Part shown: positions 23,223 to 34,630 of the stretch, piece by piece
Layout: every line of letters starts with the position of its first letter
Position numbering within the stretch: position 1 is the stretch's first letter
Source: Rosa chinensis
Lineage: Eukaryota > Streptophyta > Magnoliopsida > Rosales > Rosaceae
Reading direction: 5' to 3'
NCBI RefSeq assembly: GCF_002994745.2
Contig: NC_037088.1
Coordinates: forward strand, 59,228,397-59,292,396
DNA: 64,000 nucleotides
Translations under genes and position numbers: made by a program
Notes under the pieces: model-generated
The model's input: only the letters and a program-made list of their open reading frames with translations
Told to the model about the DNA's origin: nothing
The model's database searches: none

Positions 23223-23689
23223 CACACTTAATCTAAATTATTGAATGTTTTAAATTCTAAATGCTCATGATGAGTGTAAGACATCCCTTTATCCGGATCC
23301 TTAATAAAATAGTTCTTTTTTTTTTGGTCACCACTAAAGTCTAGTGGCATGGTCTTTTCTTGTTAGAGATTCCTATTTTGACTCTCGGACTCTCATAGTA
23401 GTCTTGATTTATCAGTTGTTGAGTGATTTAGTGGCATGGTGAAAGTAACAGTGAAGACCCCGTCTTTAGAAGGGAGAATTACATAAATGATTACTGAATA
23501 TAACATATTCGACATTTTGGACACTAATTTTTCAAAAGTATCGTCAGTCAAATTCAACTTTGCAATTTAATGTTAGTCATCACTGTCAAATCGATCATAA
23601 TACACCATTAAACTTGAGGGTGTTTTAGTCCATTCACCCAAAAAACAAAATTTGTTCATTTGCTCTTTTTTGTATTTATTTTTATTTTT

Positions 23690-23912
23690 GATGGAGCATG
23701 GTCGAGATTGAAACTCAATCAAAATCTTGGGCCTAGTGATTCTTGCCTAGTTGGGTGTGCTCCCCAACCTAGGTTCGAACCCTGAAGCTGTCAAAATGGC
23801 CAGGCACTGTGCTGCAATGCACAGTTAGAGTATTTCACATGCGTCGAAGGGGTTTATCTTGGGCCTAGGAAGTCTTTGGGTTCCCCTTGACAAAGTCAAA
23901 AAAAAAAATTTG
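23690..23912 (+). mobile_element. Second tRNA-derived SINE
   Basis: Internal promoter-like boxes GGGCCTAGTGATTC (near 23731) and AGGTTCGAACCCTG (near 23771), followed by a non-tRNA body and an A10 tail at about 23899-23910. It differs in sequence from the SINE at 23083. Target duplicates are not clear and the 5' limit is approximate. Confidence 0.65.
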
Positions 23913-25117
23913 TGAGTATCTTGCAATAGATGAACATTGGTGTGGTTGAGAGGAAGAAATAAATAAAGAGCAAAAAAATAATTAATTTTTAACATCTTGA
24001 CCAAAATATGCTTCAAATATTTGATATTTATAACTTTTTAACGGACAAAATGACAGAATAACTAAAGTGAAAGACAATATCTAATTAAGCTGAGTGACTA
24101 AAGTGACATTTTTGAAAAGTAAATTACCAAAGTGTCAGTGTCGAATGAGTCAAAATTCAGTGATCATTTATGTAATTTTGTCTCTTGAGAAACAATGATA
24201 TAATAACATGGGGCTCACCCTATAATAAATTGTTATGGCTTTTAATTAAAGTGGGGGGGGGGGGGGGGGGGGGGATGCAAATACATAGGAATCAAATTCT
24301 AAAGTAGTTATGGATTTTGACTAAGGGGTTGGAGATGCCTGGATCGGATATAGAGATATACAATATGATTTAACACTATGTCATTATTTACTTGTGTTTT
24401 AGTATTTTGCAGTCCCATTTCTAAAAATAATAATAATAATAATAACAAAAAGTAATAAACATTCAATTATCACCACCTTTTGTATGAGAAATTAAAATTT
24501 ATCGATACCATTGTCAAAGGGACTAGGACTATCTATAATATTTTTATTATTTTTTTGTTGTCGATGCAGATTAATGCGAGTTGCTCCTACAAATGATTTA
24601 TTGACTGTTTTGACACGGTGCAAACGGGGTAAAATTCTTATTTAAATTCGCCTTGAGAATATATATGTGTTGTAATTTTCAAGATTATATAGATCAATAG
24701 CCCAAAGTATTGAGATATTAAAAGGTCAGAGACGTTGGGACTCCTTCACTATTCAAGTTTCCTGACCTGTAACCAAGTCTAGTAATACTGTACTGGAGTC
24801 CTAGCAAAAGTGCAAATCCATAAGACCATAAGATCATCAAATAGCTGAGACTTGTGTTATAGATCCAAAGGCACTCGAAAGAAACCAAGTGCCAATATTA
24901 ATTGCTGGTAAATCACGTTCTTGTTCAGAGGAGCTTATGAGGTACTTAACTGATCCAGGGATCGATATCTTCATAGTTATGCCCTTCCCCTAACATCAAA
25001 AGGAACCCAATTTCTATAGAAACTCAATTTCATACTCTCTCCAAATAAAACTTTAATTTCGACCCTAGTACGTATATATATGATAATATGATTTCAAAGG
25101 ACTTATAATAAGGGACT
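23913..25117. other. Intergenic DNA with a poly(G) tract
   Basis: AT-rich, no gene seen. It holds a run of about 23 G at 24252-24274 and an (AAT)n run near 24428-24446. The last few hundred bases are the promoter of the C2-like gene at 25232. Confidence 0.5.
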
Positions 25118-25192
25118 CCATGATGACGTTACTATCAAAACTTTATTCTGGACTCCATGATGACGTTACTATCAAAACTTTATTCTGGACTC
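25118..25192 (+). repeat. 37-bp tandem duplication upstream of C2-like gene 1
   Basis: The unit CTCCATGATGACGTTACTAT... ending TTCTGGA occurs twice head to tail just before the gene; a third partial start follows. It creates an upstream in-frame ATG at 25157 that is not conserved in the paralogues. Confidence 0.9.
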
Positions 25193-25231
25193 CATAATCT
25201 CAAAAACTTATGCACATACAGCTCCGCAAAT

Positions 25232-25798
25232 ATGAAAACAAACCCTGAGAGCAGCCACCGTTCTGCTTACACCGGCGGTTTCCGGAGATCCTCGGCACTG
25301 ATGAAGAAGATGAAGATGAAAGAGAAAGTTATAGAAAAGAAAGTACATGTTAAGTCCTTGAAGATTTGGATCCATGAAGTCGTGGGAATCGACCCCCCAA
25401 GTCGCAGCACCCTACCCGACTCCGAACGGGTCTACCAAATCGTGTGCCGGGTTGATGGACCCGAAGAAATAGAAGTCAACGCCTTTTATGAAAAGGCAAA
25501 AGGACCAAATCCTTCATGGTTCAAATATACTACAGTTCCTTTGGATGGCCACCCCTTAGGGGAGGGCTTTCTGAATGTGGAGGTATTGAGGTTTAATAGT
25601 AAGGAAAACCTCACCGACCCTGGAACTTCCGACTGCTCTAGCATAGGGGCTGTCAGTCGGGTCAGGATTCCGTTGCCGGCGACGATCAATGACAGAATAG
25701 AACGGCGGTGTGAACTTGTGAAGCTTGATGGGTTTGGCAACCTCAAGCTTGAAGGGTTTATAATTTTGTCAATGCGTCTGGAAGGATTTACCTATTAG
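25232..25798 (+). CDS. Divergent C2-like protein 1
   Basis: Intronless, 188 residues. I chose the ATG at 25232 because the preceding CAGCTCCGCAAAT aligns with the bases before the starts of the genes at 38228 and 46300; the upstream ATG at 25157 lies in a local repeat. The N-terminus is basic (about 40 residues, Lys/Met-rich). Then comes a C2-like beta fold: KIWIHEVVGIDPPSRSTL, YQIVCRVDG, GFLNVEVLRFNS, DPGTSD-SIGAV-RVRIPLP and a final CELVKLDG...IILSMRLE. The strand order parallels the SRC2 C2 domain at 58594. The usual calcium-binding acidic loops are not obvious. Function unknown; a membrane or protein-interaction role is inference. Confidence 0.8.
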   Translation: MKTNPESSHRSAYTGGFRRSSALMKKMKMKEKVIEKKVHVKSLKIWIHEVVGIDPPSRSTLPDSERVYQIVCRVDGPEEIEVNAFYEKAKGPNPSWFKYTTVPLDGHPLGEGFLNVEVLRFNSKENLTDPGTSDCSSIGAVSRVRIPLPATINDRIERRCELVKLDGFGNLKLEGFIILSMRLEGFTY

Positions 25799-26332
25799 TA
25801 ACGTAGGCCAAATTTTTTTAACTAATAGTTTTCTTTAGCTTGTTATCTTAGAATTGCTGGTGGTTGATTTTAAGTTTCGACTCACTTGTTGTTTTTTGTT
25901 GGCAATAACAATCAAATTATGAGGAGGCTCTTCTCTTTTCATCATCACCGCAGACATATAGGCGAGTTCAACTCTCACCACCAATACGAAGTGAAAACAT
26001 TAATGTTCAGAAATTGGTGTAAAACGGAAGTACGTAAGTCGGTATGTGTGCTAATGGCATGCTTACAGGTCTAGATCTTAACATCTGCGTTACACCCTGC
26101 GAGGGAGTGTAACAGGGTCACTCGCTCATAGTATTGCTAAATGTGTTCTAGGTGAGCGTGAGCGTGGGACGATCTTTATTTTTGTTAGAAGATATATGAG
26201 CTTTCTTGGCAATTGGATGTATACATTGTGCATCTTTCGCATGTTTACCTATGTTCGCCTTCCAGACTCTACATTCCCATTTTACTCTTTGCATCTTTGT
26301 AAATAATAATGATATGGGCTTGAGGCTAGGGT

Positions 26333-26367
<35 letters not shown>

Positions 26368-26567
26368 GATCTGTTCATTATTCATTGTAATCAAAGATTA
26401 CATGCATCATGTTAGATATGCAGCATTATAAAGATTACATACATTTCAAAACATCTGCTAATTCATGACTGAGAAGGTTCTGTTAGTCACCATGCATCAT
26501 TCTTTGTTCCACTCCGAACACACCATCAATATCCCACCAAGGGCCATCCTCAAGTATATCCCAAAAA
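25799..26567. other. 3' region of C2-like gene 1 and start of a split exon
   Basis: Contains a (TA)n run (about 26337-26361). On the minus strand, 26567-26480 continues a reading frame that resumes at the far side of the LTR element (37411-37530), see findings. Confidence 0.5.
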
Positions 26568-26572
26568 ACATG

Positions 26573-27034
26573 TGTACATACCGCCTATCGCCAAGCATAA
26601 TCAACGACTTCATAGGTGGGCTCCGCGGCATGGTTAACCCTACCTATGATATGCATCTGGTAGACCGACACCCGAGCTACGTTGCCATGGTGGAGGTCAG
26701 CCAGTAGCTAGTCGGGAGGCCACTCTCCCATGCTCTCCAAAAGGCTTCAAGAGAAGCAAATATGTATTATTGTCCCACATCGGAAATATAAAATAGGATG
26801 GGACTTCCTATAGTTATAAGAGGAAGTCCTCCCCTTCTTGGAAAGGGATGGATCCATGATCCCATACTTGTATCACTACAAAGGCTACTTGGCCTCACTC
26901 ATAGTGAAATCTCTAAGTGGACGTAGCCTTGCCTTAAGGGCAAGGTGAACCACTATACATGCTTGTGTCATTTCTCTCTCCCTCTTTACCTTGTCTCATA
27001 CTTAGTTCCCGTTCCGTATTCTCACACAGAAACA
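26573..27034 (+). repeat. Left LTR of the LARD-like element
   Basis: 462 bp, begins TGTACATACCGCC and ends AACA. It holds a CCTATAGTTATAAGAGGAAG segment and the AGTGAAATCTCTAAG segment shared with the right copy. Confidence 0.87.
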
Positions 27035-28597
27035 TTGGCGCTAGAAGGAGGGTCCCTAAGAGTTTGGGTAAGAGCCTCAGACCTTGAGCAAGGGTCATGT
27101 ACGGGAACCACCAATCATGTATGCGCAAGACACCCAGCACCTTGAGCAAGGGTCATGTGCAGGTACCACGAGTCAGCGGGTACGTACAAACCCTCCCGGC
27201 ACTATGTTCTTCTCGCTGACTCTGCAACCATGCAACAACTCAAGTGACCCCAACCTCATACGAGGAATCAAGGTCCAGCTGCATATAGTCCCCACACCCA
27301 CATCTGCTTTGGGTACCCGGGTAAACTCTCCAGCACACAACAATCACTATTGGGCAACATGTTGCCGTTCGGCAACGTCACCACACAGCGGGACCCATTA
27401 ACCATCTCATTCGGGTTTTCAATCAACAATTCAGTCATTGGGCCAACCTCCTCCATCCGGGAACAATGTGAGTCATAGTGAGTCCCCGACTAAGTGGCAT
27501 CCGCTGACCTTTCACCCCTTCAACTCAGTTGCGAACCCGGATCCTCTTCTCGAGTTTAAACCCATTCATAGTGGCAACTTAGATCCGAGACCTACAAGCC
27601 CGACTACTCCAAAACCAACCTGGCCAGGTTCATCAACCCATCTAGATTCCAGGCCAGCGTCAACAGTTCCTGGTTCACCTGCAAACTTGTGCTAGCATCG
27701 AAAGCAAGACTTCATGTCCATTGCTATTGGGTATGACCCAGTTAGTTCCCAACAGGGCCAAACTCATCAATCAACGTTGTCTCAGTGACTCACAGATACC
27801 ACCTTCACATCCGGGTCAAGTCGCACTCACCTGTTCCGGTTGACTCACTCCAAACCTCTCGGTAATCAAACCCGCAAGCCTTCACCACCTCTGTGACCCA
27901 ACCCGGAGATGAGGCCCTGCACCCGGTGGCCTACTTCACCAACTCATTCAAGCATCAGACACTCTTGGATTAAAAAAAAAAAAAAAATGGTTCTCCACCA
28001 ACAGCCAATTACTCTGGGCACGGAGACACTTAATTTGGACACCCGCTGGTTCACCCCTTCATCTACGACGACCCAATACGGTAACACCGAGCATCGATGT
28101 TAGTCACCCCAACACCTCCTGCCGGCAACCCATGCCAACACTTCTCGGTAGCTTTGCTCCAAACTCAACCTGTCAGTGAACTCCCGACCCCAGTGGGATT
28201 TAAGGAGACCTTCGGTGCCCGCTGGTCTTGTCCGGTCCCTGCAAATTTTCTCTTCACACCCAACAATTCAGTTATGAGACCCGGACTGCTTCCTACAGAT
28301 GAGTACTTTCGTCTGATCTTAAGTGCTTAATTACTCTTGATACTTCAAATACATGCATGCTTTGAACACCTGGCCCCTATGATTGTTATATGACTCTGTA
28401 TTCAGCTAATCCCGTTGACCAAACTTCCAGGCACACAAAATGCAATTCATGCATAATTATCATTTTTACAACACATGTCAAGCGTGATCAACTCTATGAC
28501 TACAGTAGTACTTCATACATGCCAACTATCTTGCCTATGCACATGCTGACATACTACCGGTACCACGTATCAACATGCATGGTCAAATATGACTGCT
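27035..28597 (+). other. Internal leader of the LARD-like element
   Basis: GC-richer, Pro/Thr/Ser-coding in several frames but without a recognisable domain. A segment of about 60 bp (CCTTGAGCAAGGGTCATGT...) is tandemly repeated at about 27080-27165. A poly(A) run lies at 27972-27986. Confidence 0.5.
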
Positions 28598-29485
28598 AGC
28601 TCAGGCACACATTCATCTTGCCAACTAACGAATTTCCTATGGAAAGTCCTAGCAGGGGCTGGTCCCTCCCTACTTAACCTTTACAGAAGAAAGTTGATAT
28701 CTACCCAGTTGTGTCCCATCTGTGGGGAGGAGGAGGAGTCAATTAAGCATATCTTGCTCTTGTGCCTATGGGTGGAAGTGATATGGTTTGGCTCTCCGCT
28801 ATGTTTCAGAATCAACAGGCAACAAATCACAATCTTTGACAATTGGTTTCTAAAGATAACTGCCTCAGTCCCTAATGCAGTTGATAATAAAAGAATGCTT
28901 ACCTTGGTCAGTTGTATCTGTTGGGCAATCTGGAAGGCTCGGTGCAGTGCAATATATCAACACAAGGTTGTGTTCCCGAGCCTTATACTGAACTTTACTT
29001 TGAACTTGGCTTGCGAATACTGGTCGGCAAATGTTTTGAAACCAATATGTTCTGCTTCCTTGGACCCGATCCATTCTCCTCCCCATAACATCAGATGGTC
29101 TCCCCTGCCACTGGGGATGAGCAAGGTCAATGTTGATGTAGCTTGGAGGTCCCCCCCCCCACTCATCCGGCCTAGGGGTTGTAGTGCGCGACTCTACTGG
29201 AGCATGGGTCTATGGCTCCTCCACCATGTTCCTAACAGAGTCGGTGGAAGTAGCAGAAGCTAGTGCAATTCTAGAGGGCGTCAATCTGGCTATTGATAGT
29301 AACCTAAAGAACATCACATTAGAGTCTGATTCTAAATTGGTTATCACAGACCTCAATCGATCTCAGACTTGCATGAATTGGAAAATCTTTCCAATTTTGG
29401 AGGAAATTTGAAGAAAAAGCACCTGGTTTGAGAAAATTACCTGGGAATGGATTCTCCGAAAAGCGAATTGAGCTACGGACACTGC
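28598..29485 (+). pseudogene. LINE ORF2 fragment: zf-RVT plus RNase H
   Basis: The frame from 28589 carries LTNFLWKVLAGAGPS then LCPICGEEEESIKH and HILLLCLW, the zinc-binding zf-RVT region at the end of plant LINE reverse transcriptases. The RNase H-like start KVNVDVAW follows. A run of 10 C at 29151-29160 shifts the frame; the RNase H continues from about 29165 (DSTGAWVYGSS, EASAILEGVNLA, ESDSKLV) to about 29485. The RT catalytic part is absent. It lies inside the LARD-like element, as a later insertion or captured sequence. Confidence 0.78.
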
Positions 29486-30110
29486 AGTATGCATATCATT
29501 CACACCACTCTGAACAAATTCATGATTAGCCTATCACATAATAACTATATGCCTTTTGCAAGCTACTTCTGCTCTCATATTAATCTGTGCACAAACAAAT
29601 TATGTTTAACACGCCAATTCAAATATATGACTAAGTTACTAATCAATTATTTATTTTTGAGGAGGTATACCCAACGGGCCACTTACACAAACAAATTATA
29701 TTTACATTCGTCAATTAAATTATATCATATAAGTTGATAATCACTTATTCTATTTTGCCGTTGGAGGAAGCATCCTCTTGTGCATACAAGGCTAAGCAAA
29801 TTATCGACGATCATTCGTCGCTCACATGGAACGTCATGCTTGAACAACTCCAACATGATTTGGCATTCGGGTCAACCCCAATTATCACCTCCTTCAATCG
29901 GCACAAGATAAGTTTCATCTTACGCTCCTCCAATTTGATTTATCTCATGCTTCAAATAGTGATTACTATTATCTAAACATATCTTTAAATGTGTTAATTT
30001 TTGATAGCATATATGTTTATGCCTACGTGTTAACTCTTAACTTAATTGCAATCAATTAAATTCCTACATGTACACAAATGACACTACACAATGTGTAACA
30101 TGCGGCACTT
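29486..30110. other. Internal spacer of the LARD-like element
   Basis: AT-rich, with a repeated ACAAACAAATTAT motif near 29592 and 29689. No gene seen. Confidence 0.45.
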
Positions 30111-30116
30111 AAAATC

Positions 30117-30600
30117 CTCGTCCGGAGTGAGGTATCCTTTCAGGGTAAGTCAAGGTCAAATCCTTGCATAAAACCCCTCCAATCATGTGAGGTACCCCAA
30201 CGGGGTTAGAAGGTTCAAGCCTTCATTCTACCCTGGGCCACGCCACCGGGTACCCCAACTGGGTTACGAGGCACAATCTCTCATTCTACCCGGGGCCACG
30301 CCACTGGGTAAATGAGGCCTACCGGCCCTCATTCAACCCTATTGGGTTAAGCAGGTTCAAGCCCTCATGTGATCCCACTGGGTCACGAAGCTCGAGCCAT
30401 CATTCTACCCAGGATCACGCCACCGGGTCAAGGAGGTTCACTCCCTCATAAACTCTCTACTCTAGCGAGGTATCCCAATGGGATAACTAAAAGGGTAGCT
30501 TCCTTATATTAAGCCAAGGTCCAGTCCCTTGCAATAAAATCCTCACCCTGAGTGAGGTACCCCTAAGGGGTAAGCCAAGGTCCAATCCCTTACTTTTGAG
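30117..30600 (+). repeat. Degenerate tandem array with ACCGGGTA/CACTGGGT motifs
   Basis: About eight to ten imperfect units, commonly 50-60 bp, built from GAGGTACCCCAACGGGGT, AGGTTCAAGCC, TCATTCTACCC and GGCCACGCCACCGGGT. Units vary in length. It reads like an expanded non-coding internal array of a non-autonomous LTR element. Confidence 0.7.
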
Positions 30601-31378
30601 TCATCTCACCTCCTGAGCGTTCTCTACACATAGGAGACTTATTCATACCACTTATCACAAGTGGAGGTAGTACCCGACCGGGACTATCATTAAGCTTCAC
30701 GCTCATACTTTTCGTGTTATGGTCAATTAATGAAAATATTGAAATTTTTCTCCTATTGTTGATCGCAACAATTAAATTCTTTTTACATCCCATTAATAAG
30801 ACCATAGGACAAAACTCACACAACCTATCACCCGCTCGACACAAGCGAACTCAAGTATAAACTTCGATTTTACTAACTACATAACTTTAGGGACTCGGTG
30901 AGTAAACAGACTCCCGATCCTAACATGTGCATCATATGCATACAACATATACATATCATTATGTACGCGTCATCGTGTTCATCACACATCTATGCATCAT
31001 ATGCACTTCGTTATACTTTCACAACCACATACATTTTCGAAATTGTACGTCGTATGTCAACACTACATAATACGTGCATACACACGTACAATGTGTAACA
31101 TGCATCTCATATAAACATTCATGCACCTCGATGCATTTGACTCAAATTTCACTTAGATTGCCCTAACGCAATCAATATGCTCTTCGCACACTCTTATCTT
31201 ATTTGTAGGTACTAGCTCGATGATGAGGGCCCCGTGGCACCAACCTACCCGTCGAGTCCCTTCTTACTTACTGAGTTGGGGGACTAGTATGGGTATGGTG
31301 TTCAACAAGGTCGTCACTCATACTTGGCGGCATCATATTTAAACTCCCCAACCAAGAAGCGCCTCTTACTCGGGGACT

Positions 31379-31771
31379 TGTACATACCGCCTATATTACA
31401 TACCGCCAAGCATAATCAACAACCTCATAGGTGGGTCCCGCGGGATGGTTGGCTCCGCCTATGGCATGCATCCAGTAGACCAACACCCGAGCTAGGTTGC
31501 CATGGTGGAGGTCAGCCGGTATCTAGTCGAGAGGCCATTCTCCCATACTCTCCAAAAGGTTTCAAGAGAAGCAAATATATGTATTATTGTCCCACATTGG
31601 AAATATAGAATAGGATGCATGAGACTTCCTATAGCTATAAGAGGAAGTCCTCCCCTTCTTGGAAAGGGATGGATCCATGATCCCATACTTGTATCACTAC
31701 AAAGGCTACTTGGCCTCACTCATAGTGAAATCTCTAAGTAGACGTAGCCTTGCCTCAAGGGCAAGGTGAAC
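31379..31771 (+). repeat. Right LTR of the LARD-like element, first part
   Basis: Same sequence as 26573-26970 with scattered differences and a small insertion near 31393. It stops at the CACTA insertion and resumes at 37272. Confidence 0.85.
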
Positions 31772-32754
31772 CACTACTACTGTAGAAATTGAATCAGACA
31801 ACAGCTAAAAATTGTAGTCTGATATGGAGGCTGATTGTCGTCTATCTCGGTGACGTTTGATGAATGTGCATTTAGAGAACTGCTGTCTGACGAACTCGAC
31901 ATCCATATTGACACCATGTCGACAGGCTCTCGATAGCACGTCGGCAAGCTCTCGACAGCATTAACTGTTGTGTGAACTTTAGTCAGACAACGGGCAACTT
32001 AAACATCTGTTGTATGATTGCGATTAAGAAGTCGCTTTTTTCTATAACCGTTGTGTGACTTTTATTCACACAACTGCTTTGTGATAGCAACTGTGATCTG
32101 TTTTGAATTCAGACGACAGTTTTTATTTTGCAGTCGTTATGAATATTGTGTACATACGACAGTTTTTTGTGTGGTTATTGTTGTACTAATAGAATGATTT
32201 AATGCATTATATATGCTAGAACTGGAATAAAAAATGACCAAATTAACAGTAACTGATCAATATATAGAAGAAATTGTTATAATCCACATGCACCAAAATG
32301 GATTGCGCTGTGGTAATTTTTTTATCCATAAAAGGTGTGCGTCTAATCATACTCTCCTAGCAATATACATCCAGAAATTTACTTAAAAGAGTCTAGCTTT
32401 GCTGCTCTCATAACCTCATTGGAGTCTAGTTTTGGAAGCTTCCAAACACTAATTCTGTAGGATTGCAAGCACTCTGAACTAAGATCCTATCCTGCTCCCT
32501 CAAATATCATAGATGCTCCTTTCTGATTTCCATCACCTCGAATTATGTAAACCTGTATCACAAGTAGAGAATACCATGAGTCTGACAGTGTGTATGAGGT
32601 ATGAGCTATAACGTTTGAATTTACAATGTATGGAAAATATACACCTGAGCACATCTAGAACATTAGAACTTGAAACCATCTTAAAAACATCATAGAACCA
32701 GGCTATGTCCTTTCATGTCCTGTGCCGGATAACATCATAGTACTAAAGAACATA

Positions 32755-33100
32755 TCACTCAAAATAATACATGAATGAGTTTAGACACACCAAGAACTGG
32801 TCATCCTCAATCTTCTTCACCAAAATTTTGTTGGGAACATAACCCATCAAATGCATAAATTCATATATCTGTATCAGGCATGCCAATGTCATAACATAAC
32901 TCCATATGCGATACACCAAAACTCGAGAGAAATTAAAAAACAATAACCAAGTAGCATGTACTAGATAAGTGATCAACATCCAGTAAGCTCAGTTTGGGAG
33001 CATAAAAAATAATCAGACAAATAAGAACATAAGCTAAAACAGCTACTACAAATCCCCAAATAGCCACGTGAACATCTATTGCAAAGATTATAAGCTTAGC
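32755..33100 (-). pseudogene. Hydrophobic coding fragments inside the CACTA element
   Basis: Two overlapping frames (32755-32979 and 32933-33274) encode predicted membrane segments such as FGVFVAKLIIFAID and AVLAYVLICLIIFYAP. The second frame runs on into a neighbouring TIR element and is therefore not intact. They may be exons of a captured host membrane-protein gene. No family recognised. Confidence 0.3.
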
Positions 33101-33139
33101 AACAAAAACCCCAAAACTGTATTTCAACAACATTATCAT

Positions 33140-34288
33140 TGTTCTAAAACTCGGCCGCCCAGGCCGCCTAGGCGCTGGGCGGCGGCTCTCTGCCTCGACT
33201 AATGCCAAATCGGAGGGGTTCGACGGATTGAGGTTCGGCGGCTGTCTTGGTGGCCTAGGCGGGCGACTAAGCACTTGGGCAGTTGAGCACTAGGCGGACT
33301 GAACGACGGCGTAGATCCCGACTAGCTAATTTTGGATGCAACCGATGACGAATCTGGAGTTAGACGTGTTGGTCGATGGATTCAACCGACGGCGAAAATC
33401 TCAGTTGTGATCCCCGAGGTTTCCCTGTGGAGGAGTTCGGAATAGATCTTGAAGAAGAGGAACCGGTTGTTCCACGTCGGGTTCTCACCTCCATGTTTGT
33501 CGATCTAATCTGTTGGGGTTCTCTGAGTTTTCTTTGGCTGGTGTCCATTTAATCTGCTGGGTTTGCATGTACGTGTTGAATGAGGAATGGTCAGGTCGTG
33601 TACGTTTGAGTGGCATTGGACTCTGGGAATAAAAAAATATATATTCTTATCTAATATTATTATTATTCTTATCAATAAATTGTAGCAAGTGTTTATATAT
33701 CCTTAGGTCTATAACTCTATAGTCATTATCCTAAAAAAAAGTCTATATATACTGAGATTTATATTTTTATAGGGAAAATATCACAAATGGTGTATGAACT
33801 TTAAGTCATTCTACATTTTGGTGTACCAACTTTCAAAACTATCAGAATTGTGTATCAAGTTTGCTCCAATCTTTCATTTTGGTGTACGCCGTTAAATTTT
33901 CCGTTATCTTTACAAAAAAAAAAAAAAAAAACTGACAAAGCTAAAGGAAAGATAACGGAATTTTTTTTTTTGCAAAGATAACGGAAAATTTAACGGCGTA
34001 CACCAAAATGAAAGATTGGAGCAAACTTGATACACCATTCTGATAGTTTTGAAAGTTGGTACACCAAAATGAAAGATTGGAGCAAACTTGATACACCATT
34101 CTGATAGTTTTGAAAGTTGGTACACCAAAATGTAGAATGGCCTAAAGTTCATACACCATTTGTGAAGATATCCCATTTTTATATGCTATAAAAATAAATT
34201 AAAAATTAAAAAATTTAAAACAGCCTGGGCGCTAAGCGCTTGACCACCGCCCGACTAGCGCCTAACGATTTTTCGAACCTTGAACATT
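33140..34288. mobile_element. TIR element with GC-rich ends, nested in the CACTA element
   Basis: The left end TGTTCTAAAACTCGGCCGCC and the reverse complement of the right end TGTTCAAGGTTCGAAAAATC lead into similar GGCGCTAGGCGGGCGG-type GC-rich arms (33150-33295 and 34220-34262). Flanks ATTATCAT and ATTATATA suggest an 8-bp target site, as in hAT elements. It is interrupted by the MITE at 33772-34175. Confidence 0.6.
33772..34175. mobile_element. Hairpin MITE with 8-bp target duplicate
   Basis: Two long inverted arms (GGTGTACCAACTTTCAAAAC, GGTGTACGCCGTTAAATTTTC and their complements) meet at A/T tracts near 33915-33972. The right arm carries a 69-bp tandem duplication. Target duplicate TTTTTATA is perfect at 33764-33771 and 34176-34183. 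Ends are GGGAAAATATC / reverse-complement TGGGATATCTTC. Confidence 0.85.
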
Positions 34289-34348
34289 ATATATAACAAA
34301 TACAGAGGCATAAATTGAGATACATAAATTCACATATACAGATACAAA

Positions 34349-34351
<3 letters not shown>

Positions 34352-34404
<53 letters not shown>
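34352..34404 (+). repeat. (TA)n(GA)n microsatellite
   Basis: Pure TA run followed by GA run. A further TA run lies at about 34595-34621. Confidence 0.85.
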
Positions 34405-34594
34405 ATTCTCATATCACTTGATTCAAAGATCATGGTCGGCTGATTCTGAGACCTCTCAAATTTCCAGTCATCATGATCTTTAAAGTATATAACTACCTAC
34501 ACTTTATCTAAAGAACGAAACTTGAAGTCACAAGTCACAACTCTATGACATCTTAAGGACCAAGCAGATTGAATCAGCCAATATATAAAGCAGA

Positions 34595-34630
<36 letters not shown>

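Noticed and set aside
25157..25231. Upstream ATG for C2-like protein 1
   Set aside because: It lies in a local tandem repeat; paralogue alignment supports 25232.
30117..30600. CRISPR-like repeat array
   Set aside because: Units are imperfect, of varying length, without spacers, and inside a plant LTR element.
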